From NCBI GenBank assembly GCA_021201655.1, contig JAJQEL010000046.1, positions 1 to 39,625 on the forward strand: 39,625 bases of DNA, given 5' to 3'. The position numbers and the translations under genes are program-made. Positions 1 to 7,455 of this stretch are shown here, piece by piece. The DNA comes from Erysipelotrichaceae bacterium. GTDB lineage: Bacteria; Bacillota_I; Bacilli_A; Erysipelotrichales; Coprobacillaceae. Every line of letters starts with the position of its first letter. The first letter of the stretch is position 1. Under the pieces are notes generated by a model that had not been told where the DNA came from, made no database searches, and worked only from the letters and a program-made list of their open reading frames with translations.

Positions 1-50
1 TAGCAAATCATTTTAATTATTTAAATTGTCTACTTGACAAAATCACTTCA
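1..50. repeat. Terminal inverted repeat, left copy
   Basis: These 50 bases are the exact reverse complement of 39574-39623; identity stops at base 51. Read outward from the window interior the repeat begins TGAAGTGATTTTGTCAAGTA, so it opens with TG, as the ends of many IS3-type insertion sequences do. It contains a short hairpin (TTGTC/GACAA, 5 bp) and a TTGACA at 34-39. The LysR reading frame is lost at its inner edge, so it looks foreign to that gene. The favoured reading is that the window ends run into two oppositely oriented copies of one mobile element; an inversion joint or an assembly artefact is also possible. Confidence 0.8.
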
Positions 51-581
51 TGATAATTCATGTTTTATTGATATTTCAACATAACATTGGCTTGTAACCA
101 AATGATAATTTACATATAAATCAGAAAAGGCACGGCGATGATCGTTTAAAACCATATCCGCTTCACCAAAACGCAACAAATCATAGAGTTCCTCATGTGT
201 GCCATTCACAATATCCAATGTTACTTCAGGATAAGTTTCACTAAATTTTGCAATACCTTCTCTTAGTTGATGACCACCAAAATTTTTAAGAATACCTATT
301 TTTAGCTTAGCATCATCATATTCTCCAATTTGTTTGGTTTCACTTTGAACACGTTCTATTTCATCTAAAATACTTATAGCATGACGATAAAAATAATCAC
401 CTGCAGGTGTAAGTGTAAACTTACGTTTTTCACGTTTAAGCAATTCAACACCTAATTCTTCTTCTAACAAGCGAATTTGTTGGGATATAGCAGATTGTGA
501 AATAAAACATAGTTCAGCAGCTTCTGTAAAACTGTGACAATCAACAACAGTTACAAAATATTTCATTTGTTTAAGTAACAT
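48..581 (-). pseudogene. LysR-family transcriptional regulator, 3' truncated
   Basis: The 177 residues hold a typical LysR N-terminal winged helix-turn-helix (about residues 1-60, with the AAELCFISQSAISQQIRLLE recognition region), a linker helix, and roughly the first half of the LysR substrate-binding domain. Family members are about 290-300 residues, so over 110 C-terminal residues are missing. The last genuine codon ends at base 51 and the stop codon TGA (48-50) is supplied by the terminal repeat, so the break coincides with the repeat boundary. An effector domain cut in half is unlikely to fold or sense a ligand, though a DNA-binding fragment could still be made. It lies just downstream of, and on the same strand as, the redox operons, which it may once have controlled (inference). 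Confidence 0.85.
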
Positions 582-638
582 ATTAACACCTTCATCCTAT
601 AATGAAAGTGTAACAAATTTATATTTCGAATTCAATAA

Positions 639-663
639 AGGATTGATATTTAATATCAATCCT
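639..663 (-). terminator. Rho-independent terminator of the flavodoxin/ADH operon
   Basis: A perfect 11-bp stem (AGGATTGATAT/ATATCAATCCT) with a 3-base loop lies at the flavodoxin stop codon, followed on the minus strand by TTTATT. The T tract is modest, so read-through into the lysR fragment is possible. Confidence 0.7.
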
Positions 664-1159
664 ATTTAACAAATTTTTGTACTTGTTTCCTAGCTTTATA
701 AACATTTGTACCTTTAATAGCTAAGGTATTTGTAATAGTGCTACCTATACAAAGATTTTGAACATCTTTTATGACATTACCTAATCCTGATCCTTCATGT
801 GTTGTAAAGACTTTTATTGATTTATTAGAAAAATCTAACTTTTCTAATTGGGTGAACATACTTTGAGGCATAGTTCCCCAATATATTGGAGAACCTATAT
901 AAATCTCATCATAATCATCTATACTATCTAAATAATTTAGTAATTCAGGTCTGGCATTATTCTTTTGTTCAATCAAAGCTTCATCACAGCATTTTTTATA
1001 ATTATGTGAATAAGGAGTCTTAGGTTCTACTTTAAACAAATCGGCATCAGTTAATTCCTGAATCATTTCCGCAATAACTTCAGTATTACCTTTATCAATA
1101 TCTCCTACAGCATAGTTTTCACCAGCTCTAGAAAAATATATAACAATTGATTTTGACAT
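662..1159 (-). CDS. Flavodoxin
   Basis: This is a 165-residue flavodoxin. The N-terminal IVIYFSRAGENY is the FMN phosphate-binding strand and loop; GSPIYWGTMP in the middle and TTHEGSGLG further on are the usual isoalloxazine-contacting loops. It would carry one or two electrons in the cytosol. The start at 1159 is chosen because GAGGTG sits 6 bases upstream; a longer frame to 1180 would overlap the preceding gene and has no such site. It is the last gene of an SDR-UPF0303-alcohol dehydrogenase-flavodoxin operon, 11 bases after the dehydrogenase, suggesting it serves the redox chemistry of that cluster. Its redox partner cannot be read from sequence. Confidence 0.9.
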   Translation of the reverse strand: MSKSIVIYFSRAGENYAVGDIDKGNTEVIAEMIQELTDADLFKVEPKTPYSHNYKKCCDEALIEQKNNARPELLNYLDSIDDYDEIYIGSPIYWGTMPQSMFTQLEKLDFSNKSIKVFTTHEGSGLGNVIKDVQNLCIGSTITNTLAIKGTNVYKARKQVQKFVK

Positions 1160-1170
1160 ATTATTCACCT

Positions 1171-2352
1171 CTATAAACACATTCTATAAATATTATAGAA
1201 ATCTTCTCTTGAAAGAGGTCTATAAGCATTTGACAAACTTTCTGCACCATGTAATGCTTTTTCCACCATTTCATCAAAATGACTATCATCCAAGCCTATT
1301 TCTGACATATGAACTGGTAAACCTAATTCATCTTTAATAAATGCTTGTAATGTTTCAATAGCTTTATAAGCAACAGCTTTCTTGTCATCACTATCTTCTA
1401 CATCCATAACATTGACTCCAAATCTAGCAAAATCTTCAACGACTGTATCATCTCTATCTAACAAATATTTCATCCATTTAGGTGTTACAATGGCCAAGCC
1501 TAACCCATGGGTTAAATCCATAGTTGATGAGAATTGTTCCAGTGAATGTAATTGTGCCTGTGTTTTATAGCCTGATGTACAAAAACTATTCAAAGCCCAA
1601 CTAGCAGCCCATAACATAGTTGCTCGTGCTTCATAGTTTTCTGGTTCTTTAATCGCAACAGGTAATTGTGTTCTCACAATTTTTAACAATGTTTCAACAA
1701 CATTGAATTGTAATGGATATCTTTCACTATTAACAAAATAGTTCATATCGAATAAATGACACATAATATCAAAGCCACCACAAGCTGTCTGAAACGCAGG
1801 AACAGTAAATGTGTTAGTTGGATCTAAGAAAGCAACCTTTGGTCTAATTGGTTCACCATTGATACCACTTTTAACACCTTTATCAACATTCGCAATCACA
1901 CATGATTTATCCATTTCACTACCAGTTGATGCAATCGTTGGCATAGCCATAACAGCCAAAGCATCTTTCCATTTTGCTTTACCTTCAACCAAATCCCAAA
2001 TATCATCAGTATTAGATAATGTTGTAGCAGCAATGGCTTTACAGCAATCAATGGTTGAGCCACCACCAATTGCTAAAACGGTTTGAATACCATTTTCTTT
2101 ACAAATTTTGACACCTCTATTAACAGTTGTATGTCTTGGATTTGGTTCTACTGGACCAAGTTCAAAGACTTCAATATTATTGGATTTTAATTCATCTAAG
2201 ACTCTTTGATATAATGGCGAATTTTGAATATATGTTCCACCATTTGCAATTAATATTTTATTTCCATATTTTAATACTTCTTTATGTAAATGTTGTAATT
2301 GATTTTTACCAAAATAGACTTTGGTTGTATTTTGAAATGTAAAATCGTTCAT
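1171..2352 (-). CDS. Iron-containing (group III) alcohol dehydrogenase
   Basis: The 393-residue protein is a full-length member of the Fe-ADH family, closest in style to butanol dehydrogenase/YqhD-type enzymes that interconvert aldehydes and primary alcohols with NAD(P)H. GGGST (96-100) is the dinucleotide-binding motif. Metal ligands expected of the family are present: D195, H199, H269 and H282 (in FDIMCH, LHSLEQ and DLTHG). PTIASTGSEM (138-147) is the conserved substrate/nucleotide loop. It starts 3 bases after the UPF0303 gene and ends 11 bases before the flavodoxin, so it is cotranscribed with them. In context it probably reduces an aldehyde produced or detoxified by this region; the true substrate is not determinable here. 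Confidence 0.92.
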   Translation of the reverse strand: MNDFTFQNTTKVYFGKNQLQHLHKEVLKYGNKILIANGGTYIQNSPLYQRVLDELKSNNIEVFELGPVEPNPRHTTVNRGVKICKENGIQTVLAIGGGSTIDCCKAIAATTLSNTDDIWDLVEGKAKWKDALAVMAMPTIASTGSEMDKSCVIANVDKGVKSGINGEPIRPKVAFLDPTNTFTVPAFQTACGGFDIMCHLFDMNYFVNSERYPLQFNVVETLLKIVRTQLPVAIKEPENYEARATMLWAASWALNSFCTSGYKTQAQLHSLEQFSSTMDLTHGLGLAIVTPKWMKYLLDRDDTVVEDFARFGVNVMDVEDSDDKKAVAYKAIETLQAFIKDELGLPVHMSEIGLDDSHFDEMVEKALHGAESLSNAYRPLSREDFYNIYRMCL

Positions 2353-2355
2353 TCT

Positions 2356-2826
2356 TTATCCTCTTTCTAATATACTTTTAATACTATCTATAATAATTTG
2401 ATGATCTTCATGGGGTCTTAATCCTGTACAGGTATAGGCTCCTACACATTGATGATTAATAATGATAGGGAAACTTCCACCACAGATACCATAAGATTCA
2501 TCATGAATCATATAATCATATTGATGATTATCTATATTATCTAAGAAAATATAATATGAAGAATGATGCGTTTCTAATGTGACTTTTTCTTTTCTAAGTA
2601 ACCAATCTTCTTTTATATTTTCCATTAAATATTGTTTATATAAATGACCATTATAAGTTAACCTTAAGCCTATGGGTTTATTCAATAAACCCATGGCTTC
2701 CTGAAACAATTGATTAACCAAATCATCATTGATTTCTTGAAATGTTAATGTTTCTTCTAATTTTAATATATCTTCTTTACTTGGATGATGACCTTTAGAA
2801 GCAAAGTGTTCAAAATAATTAATCAT
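2356..2826 (-). CDS. UPF0303 / heme-degrading-domain (GlcG/HbpS-like) protein
   Basis: The 156 residues match the UPF0303 branch of the GlcG/HbpS-like fold. The diagnostic C-terminal part is YGICGGSFPI (about 112-121) followed by VGAYTCTGLRPHEDH (about 128-142). Family members are small cytosolic proteins; some relatives bind heme or flavin-like ligands, but biochemical function is unsettled, so no enzyme activity is assigned. Its start codon overlaps the stop of the upstream SDR gene by 8 bases (ATGATTAA), a sign of translational coupling, and it is followed directly by the iron alcohol dehydrogenase. Confidence 0.8.
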   Translation of the reverse strand: MINYFEHFASKGHHPSKEDILKLEETLTFQEINDDLVNQLFQEAMGLLNKPIGLRLTYNGHLYKQYLMENIKEDWLLRKEKVTLETHHSSYYIFLDNIDNHQYDYMIHDESYGICGGSFPIIINHQCVGAYTCTGLRPHEDHQIIIDSIKSILERG

Positions 2827-3649
2827 TTGGTTTTAATGGTCCGTAGAAATATGATGCAGTAGCACCACCATCAATCAAGAAATCAGATCCAGTAATAAAA
2901 GCACCTTTATCACTCATTAATAATTCAGCAACATTAGCTATTTCATCAGCGGTAGCAGGTCTACCCGCAGGACATTTTGCAAACATATTTTTATAGAAAT
3001 CGCCACGAGGTCCATTGAATTCATCAATAGCTAAAGGAGTTACAACGATACCTGGAGAAATGGAATTAATTCTTGCCCCTCTTGCTCCCCATTTAACAGC
3101 CTCTGACATCACACGTTTTTCGTTACAGCGTTTAGCAAGTTGATAAGCATGTAAGGTATCTTTGATATTTTCTTCTTGTAATACATCTAATTTTAATAAT
3201 TCATCAGGAGGTGTGATGGCTAATTGTTCATCAATTGCTGCTCCTAGTTGTTCCATGCGATGACCTGATTGAGATGAAATTGTCACCCCTGTACCACCTG
3301 CTTTAATCACTTTACCCACTTCTTCTAATAAAATAGCTGTACCATATAAATCCACATTTAAGATAGCTGAAATAGGAGCTTGACTAGGTGAAACACCAGC
3401 ACCATTAACCAACATAGCAATCTCACCATACTTTTGTCCTTCTTTAATCATCGCTTGAATAGATTCTCTAGAAGATAAATCCATTTCAAAAGGAACAACA
3501 TCATAACCAGCTTCATTCATAATTTTCGCAATAGAAGTAGCATGATCTAGATTTTTATCACCCATAATAATCTTTTTACCATATCCCATTCTTCTAGCAA
3601 TGGCCATACTAATTTGACCAGCACCAGTTACTAACATAACATCTTTCAT
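2819..3649 (-). CDS. Short-chain dehydrogenase/reductase (SDR)
   Basis: This 276-residue SDR has the Rossmann glycine motif VTGAGQIS (7-14), catalytic serine region ISSQS (124-128), and YQLAK (Y169, K173) as the catalytic Tyr-x3-Lys. A 30-residue insertion between Ser and Tyr is longer than in classical SDRs and resembles hydroxysteroid dehydrogenase/carbonyl reductase-like members. The C-terminal GSDFLIDGGATASYF is the usual SDR tail. The start at 3649 is preferred because GAGAGGAGAT lies just upstream; a TTG six codons earlier would lie inside that ribosome binding site. It is the first gene of the operon running to the flavodoxin at 662. Substrate unknown. Confidence 0.9.
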   Translation of the reverse strand: MKDVMLVTGAGQISMAIARRMGYGKKIIMGDKNLDHATSIAKIMNEAGYDVVPFEMDLSSRESIQAMIKEGQKYGEIAMLVNGAGVSPSQAPISAILNVDLYGTAILLEEVGKVIKAGGTGVTISSQSGHRMEQLGAAIDEQLAITPPDELLKLDVLQEENIKDTLHAYQLAKRCNEKRVMSEAVKWGARGARINSISPGIVVTPLAIDEFNGPRGDFYKNMFAKCPAGRPATADEIANVAELLMSDKGAFITGSDFLIDGGATASYFYGPLKPND

Positions 3650-3679
3650 TTGTTTATCTCCTCTCAATTATTTTTTACA

Positions 3680-3709
3680 GTTATATTGTATATTGATTGA
3701 CCATTTCAA
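3680..3709 (-). promoter_or_regulatory. Candidate promoter of the SDR-UPF0303-ADH-flavodoxin operon
   Basis: On the minus strand TTGAAA (3704-3709) and TATAAC (3680-3685) are spaced 18 bases apart, about 30 bases upstream of the SDR start. The -35 lies beside AAAATTGTTT, a 10-mer also present at the promoter at 8235-8263. Confidence 0.5.
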
Positions 3710-3748
3710 ACAATTTTGTCTCCTAATCATATTCATAAGTAATACTTA

Positions 3749-3834
3749 TTAATCAATGACTTTAGCCAAATTGCCTCCTACAACAGTATTTGCAGGAACA
3801 TCTGAACCAATCATCATACCATCTTCAATAATTG
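3749..3834 (-). pseudogene. Remnant of a hexapeptide-repeat acetyltransferase C-terminus
   Basis: On the minus strand the frame from about 3831 to 3749 reads TIIEDGMMIGSDVPANTVVG followed by GNLAKVID and a stop. This is the signature end of left-handed beta-helix acetyltransferases (maltose/galactoside O-acetyltransferase type: IGDGxxIGAGSVVTxDVPxNTVVAGNPAKVI), with about six residues of the usual GAGSVVT stretch missing and an in-frame stop just upstream. No intact helix or catalytic part is present. It is a gene scar within a 307-base gap lacking any full-length gene; a short hairpin (ATAAGT/ACTTAT, 3735-3749) lies at its end. Confidence 0.65.
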
Positions 3835-3843
3835 TCTATAATC

Positions 3844-3978
3844 TTAACTATATCGCCCTTCTTGATTAATTTTCTCTAATATTGGTCCATATTTTTTTGA
3901 AATTTCTAATGATCTTATAGTTTGTGGATCATTATGATCATTTAATTGAATAGTCATCGTATTTTCTTTTGTTTTCAT
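3844..3978 (-). CDS. Short open frame, 44 residues, function unknown
   Basis: A frame of 44 residues starts with an ATG overlapping the TGA of the upstream FMN reductase gene (ATGA) and ends with TAA at 3844. The sequence begins MKTKENTMTIQLNDHNDPQT and ends KINQEGRYS; it is hydrophilic and has no motif that I recognise. The 4-base overlap suggests it is translated by coupling, but it may equally be the surviving N-terminus of a longer decayed gene, since the acetyltransferase remnant follows within 10 bases in another frame. Confidence 0.4.
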   Translation of the reverse strand: MKTKENTMTIQLNDHNDPQTIRSLEISKKYGPILEKINQEGRYS

Positions 3979-4523
3979 GATATGTTTAACCCCATTTCAT
4001 ATGCTTGTTGATAGGCTTGATGCTTATAAGCATCTCCTCTATTAAATGCACCTAATCCATAAACAATACCACCTTCATCAACGGTTCTTAATACCTTAAT
4101 AAAGCCTCTAAAACTTTCTACTGTACCTACTGTTTGTTTAATATCAGGTGTTCCACTCGTTAAAATCAAATAAGCTTTCTTGCGTTGATCACTATCTCTA
4201 ATTTCATATTCTCTAGCAAAGAAACGATCAATCAATATCTTTAATTGAGCTGATAAGCTATAAAAATAGATAGGTGTTGCAAATACAAAGACATCACAAT
4301 CGACGATTTTCTTTATAATCATATCAGCATCATCTTTTTGAAAACATTGATGATCATGTTTACGACAATATTCGCAAGCTATACAAGGATTAAGCTTATA
4401 TTGACTTAACACTACCTTTTCTGCTTCATGACCAGCTTCCATTGCGCCTTTGATAAATTGATCAGCTAAAACTTCACTATTTCCATTTCTTCTAGGACTA
4501 CTACTAACAACGACAACTTTCAT
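3975..4523 (-). CDS. Flavodoxin-fold NAD(P)H-dependent FMN reductase / iron-sulfur flavoprotein-like
   Basis: The 182-residue protein opens with MKVVVVSSSPRRNGNSEVLA, the phosphate-binding loop of the NADPH-dependent FMN reductase family (PF03358). NPCIACEYCRKHDHQC near residues 46-61 gives a compact cysteine cluster like that of iron-sulfur flavoproteins, and ATPIYFYSLSAQLKILIDRF is the flavin-contacting dimer loop. The start at 4523 is chosen because GGAG lies 9 bases upstream; its ATG overlaps the stop of the preceding flavodoxin (TAATG). Coupled to that flavodoxin and downstream of a ferredoxin-tailed aldo/keto reductase, it probably passes electrons within the same pathway. Whether a cluster is bound is not shown. 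Confidence 0.85.
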   Translation of the reverse strand: MKVVVVSSSPRRNGNSEVLADQFIKGAMEAGHEAEKVVLSQYKLNPCIACEYCRKHDHQCFQKDDADMIIKKIVDCDVFVFATPIYFYSLSAQLKILIDRFFAREYEIRDSDQRKKAYLILTSGTPDIKQTVGTVESFRGFIKVLRTVDEGGIVYGLGAFNRGDAYKHQAYQQAYEMGLNIS

Positions 4524-4996
4524 TAATTCAACTCCAATCTTTTTAACCAATCTTGAATATATATACAACTATGTTCGATGTACTCACTTTTTATACCTAA
4601 ACCAGGTAATACTTCATTAAAAGGACACATTTTCTTTAAATCAGTTGTACTATGCCCTAAACAACTTTCATTAGAAAAGGGAATGATTGTTTGATGATAT
4701 GGATTTGTATCTTTTAAGAAACTTGCAATAGCACTTGGGTATGTTCCCCACCAAATAGGATAACCTAAAAATAGAATATCATATTGAGAAATATCAATAT
4801 TATCTTTAAGATATGGATATATTTGTTTATCAAGTTCTTTTTTAGCTTGTTTCATACGCCTACAATAATCTTTTGAATAATTATCTATTGTCTTAATTGC
4901 ATATATATCACTATTTGTATATTGATGAATATTGTAAGCGAGTGTTTGGATATTTTCTTTTTCATCCGCATAATAAGCAATGAGTATTTTTTTCAA
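4523..4996 (-). CDS. Flavodoxin
   Basis: This is a 157-residue flavodoxin-like protein. ILIAYYADEKENIQTLA is the FMN phosphate loop, somewhat diverged from the usual SxTGNTxxxA, and LGYPIWWGTYPSAIASFL (about 77-94) is the flavin loop. PFSNESCLGHS is the third flavin-binding loop. It lies between a ferredoxin-tailed aldo/keto reductase (20 bases upstream) and the FMN reductase-like gene (1-base overlap), so the three are cotranscribed. It is the second true flavodoxin of the region; the first is at 662-1159. Confidence 0.87.
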   Translation of the reverse strand: MKKILIAYYADEKENIQTLAYNIHQYTNSDIYAIKTIDNYSKDYCRRMKQAKKELDKQIYPYLKDNIDISQYDILFLGYPIWWGTYPSAIASFLKDTNPYHQTIIPFSNESCLGHSTTDLKKMCPFNEVLPGLGIKSEYIEHSCIYIQDWLKRLELN

Positions 4997-5016
4997 TCCA
5001 TTCCCTCCTAACCTAT

Positions 5017-6138
5017 TTATTCAAATTCGTTGGATACTTGTTGTAACAATTCTCTTATAGATAAATGTTGAGGACAAACACGTTCACATTTACCACATTT
5101 TAAGCATTCTGATGCTTTAGAATGTCCTTTTGTTGTAAGAACATTGTTATAATAATAATCTTGATTCCAGTCATTAAATATTTTCTTATTATTTAAACAT
5201 GCAAACATATCAGGAATTAAGATATGTTTAGGACAACCATCCACGCAATAGCGACAAGCTGTACAAGGAATCATATGTGTCTTTTTGAATACATCGGTTA
5301 CCTTATATACTGCATCAAGTTCTTCATCATCTAAAGACTTAAAATCTTTCATAAATGATATATTATCAAGCATCTGTTCCATATTACTCATACCTGATAA
5401 AACCATTCGAACATTTTCAAATCCTGCAGCAAAGCGTAATGCATATGATGCATTGCTTGCATTTCTATGAAGATTATCAATAATCTTTTGTGCTTCTTCA
5501 GGTAATTTAACAAGACTACCACCTTTAATAGGTTCCATCACACTTACTGGTTTATGATGTTTGACACATACTTCATATACTTTACGTGATTCTACTGAAG
5601 GATCTTCATAATCTAGATAGTTGAATTGAATTTGTACAAATTCAATTTGTGGATATGCTGTTAATATATCATCCAATACTGATGCTTTATCATGAAAAGA
5701 TATACCAAAATGTTTTATTTTTCCTTCTTTTTTTAATTCCAATGCTACTTTATAAGCACCACGGTCATCAAAATATTTAAAGATATCTTCACTTTGGGCA
5801 TGCATAAAGTAGAAATCAAAATAATCAACACCACAAGCATCTAATTGTTGTTGAAACAAGGGACGGATATCTTCTTTCTTTTTAAAATAACTCATCGTTA
5901 GCTTATCTGTTAAAATATAAGATTCTCGAGGGTATCTTGAAGTTAGTGCAGCTTTTAAAGCCGTTTCACTTTTGCCAGAAATATATCCATGAGCTGTATC
6001 AAAGTAATTGAAGCCATTATCCATAAATACATCTACCATTGCTTTAAATTGCTTAATGTCAACTTCTCCGTCTTTCATAGGAAGACGCATACAGCCAAAA
6101 CCAAAATTCTTTTTTATCTCAGGAAATACATTTATCAT
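5017..6138 (-). CDS. Aldo/keto reductase with C-terminal 2x[4Fe-4S] ferredoxin domain
   Basis: The N-terminal ~285 residues form the aldo/keto reductase TIM barrel with the catalytic tetrad D47, Y52, K79 and H113. The C-terminal part carries C292, C295, C298, C302 and C345, C348, C351, C355 (CTACRYCVDGC and CLKCGKCERVC), spaced for two [4Fe-4S] clusters. This architecture is common in anaerobes and suggests electrons enter or leave through ferredoxin or flavodoxin as well as NAD(P)H; that is inference. It is followed 20 bases later by a flavodoxin, a plausible partner, and preceded 12 bases earlier by a cupin. The gene is intact; substrate unknown. Confidence 0.92.
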   Translation of the reverse strand: MINVFPEIKKNFGFGCMRLPMKDGEVDIKQFKAMVDVFMDNGFNYFDTAHGYISGKSETALKAALTSRYPRESYILTDKLTMSYFKKKEDIRPLFQQQLDACGVDYFDFYFMHAQSEDIFKYFDDRGAYKVALELKKEGKIKHFGISFHDKASVLDDILTAYPQIEFVQIQFNYLDYEDPSVESRKVYEVCVKHHKPVSVMEPIKGGSLVKLPEEAQKIIDNLHRNASNASYALRFAAGFENVRMVLSGMSNMEQMLDNISFMKDFKSLDDEELDAVYKVTDVFKKTHMIPCTACRYCVDGCPKHILIPDMFACLNNKKIFNDWNQDYYYNNVLTTKGHSKASECLKCGKCERVCPQHLSIRELLQQVSNEFE

Positions 6139-6150
6139 TTTAAAAACTCC

Positions 6151-6570
6151 TTAATCTAATTTGTTATAATCTTCATCACTCACAGGTTCTAACCATTCAC
6201 AACTTGGATTTTCTCCAGGAACTTCTACGGATAAGTGAGAGAACCAGCTATCTTTTGCAGCGCCATGCCAATGTTTGACACCAGCAGGAATATTAATGCA
6301 ATCACCTGGTTTCATTTCAATGATGTCTTTTCCCCATTCTTGATAGTAACCTCTGCCACCTACACAAATAGGAATTTGTCCACCACCGTTTGTTGCATGA
6401 TGAATATGCCAGTTATTACGGCATCCTGGTTCAAATGTGACATTCATAATGCCAATTTGTTTCACTGAGATAGGTGCTATATAACTATTACCTACAAAAT
6501 ATTTTCCATATTCAATGTTAGGCTCTCCAATTGGGAAAATCATTGAATTTTCATGTTGTGTTTTATTCAT
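6151..6570 (-). CDS. Cupin-domain protein
   Basis: The 139-residue single-domain cupin has motif 1 as WHIHHATNGGGQIPICVGGRG (about 54-74) and motif 2 as PGDCINIPAGVKHWHGA (about 93-109), with the histidines expected to hold one divalent metal. Members adjacent to carboxymuconolactone decarboxylase-like genes, as here, are frequent in gut bacteria and in some genomes the two domains are fused. It probably binds or isomerises a small carboxylate or sugar-like ligand; no substrate is claimed. It sits 2 bases after a decayed aldo/keto reductase gene and 12 bases before an intact one. Confidence 0.88.
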   Translation of the reverse strand: MNKTQHENSMIFPIGEPNIEYGKYFVGNSYIAPISVKQIGIMNVTFEPGCRNNWHIHHATNGGGQIPICVGGRGYYQEWGKDIIEMKPGDCINIPAGVKHWHGAAKDSWFSHLSVEVPGENPSCEWLEPVSDEDYNKLD

Positions 6571-6572
6571 AT

Positions 6573-7449
6573 CTAATGTCCTCCAAATACTTTAAAATCC
6601 ATGGTATCTAATTTGTCATCAATAGCTTGTATTTCTTCTTTTGTTAATGAAATTTTACCTGCATCAAAGTTTTGTTGTAATCTTTCAACTTTTCTTGATC
6701 CAGGAATTGGTAAAATATAATCATGCTTATTAATCATCCAAGCCAATGATATTTGGGTTGTCGTTGCGTTATGCTTATTAGCTAAATCTTCTAGGAATGC
6801 GACGATTTCATTGGTTTGTTTAATACCTTCTTCACTATATTGTGGCATTCTACCTCTAAAATCCTGTTTATCATTACCAAAATCCTTATTTGATTTATAA
6901 GCACCTGTTAAAGCCCCATTAGCCATTGGTGAAAATGCCACATAGGTGATTCCTAATTCTTCACATGCTTTAAAGATTAGTTCATGCCATCTAGCCATCA
7001 TAGAATATCTATTTTGAATCACTATTACTGGACAAACTGCATGAGCTCTTCTTAAATATTCTTCAGTTGTTTCAGAAATGCCCCCCAAGCTTTAATTTTA
7101 CCTTCATCAATGAGTTCTTTCATTGTTTGGGCTACAACCTCAGGTTCAACATTAGGATCGTTGCGATGCTGATAATAAATATCAATATAATCTGTTTGTA
7201 ATCTTTTAAGTGATCCTTCTACAGATTGTCTAATTTTTTCAGGAGAACTATCTAATTCCAAATGATCACCTTTGTGTGTGACACCAAACTTTGTACATAA
7301 GATAACTTTATCTCTAAATGGTTTAATCGCTTCACCAACAATTTCTTCATTATTACTGATTGTTCCATCAGGATTAATACCTGCATAACATTCCGCAGTA
7401 TCAAAGAAATTATAACCAATATCATAAGCACTTCTGATTTCCTGTTTTT
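6573..7449 (-). pseudogene. Aldo/keto reductase, frameshifted and lacking its N-terminus
   Basis: From about 7449 the minus strand encodes KKQEIRSAYDIGYNFFDTAE and onward to KIKAWG near 7085, then the sense continues in another frame as ISETTEEYLRRAHAVC to a normal C-terminus at 6573. The shift is at a run of six G (minus strand; C run at 7081-7086); one more G or two fewer would restore the frame. In addition the first barrel strand is absent: the homology starts at the helix before the catalytic Asp, directly after the neighbouring gene's stop, and the only nearby ATG is out of frame by one base in a run of seven A. Two lesions make it a pseudogene rather than a sequencing slip. Confidence 0.85.
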
Positions 7450-7455
7450 TTCATT

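Noticed and set aside
1382-2342. Open frames on the plus strand across the alcohol dehydrogenase gene
   Set aside because: They lie wholly antisense to a strongly conserved gene, lack ribosome binding sites and show no recognisable motif. The same applies to antisense frames in 5285-5470, 6235-6468, 12631-12915, 20402-20671, 28821-29060 and 34592-34858.
3735-3749. Small hairpin ATAAGT-AAT-ACTTAT as a terminator
   Set aside because: Only a 6-bp A/T-rich stem and no T tract follows.
7081-7086. Programmed ribosomal frameshift in the aldo/keto reductase
   Set aside because: The gene also lacks its N-terminal barrel strand and a usable start, and there is no slippery heptamer with a following structure.
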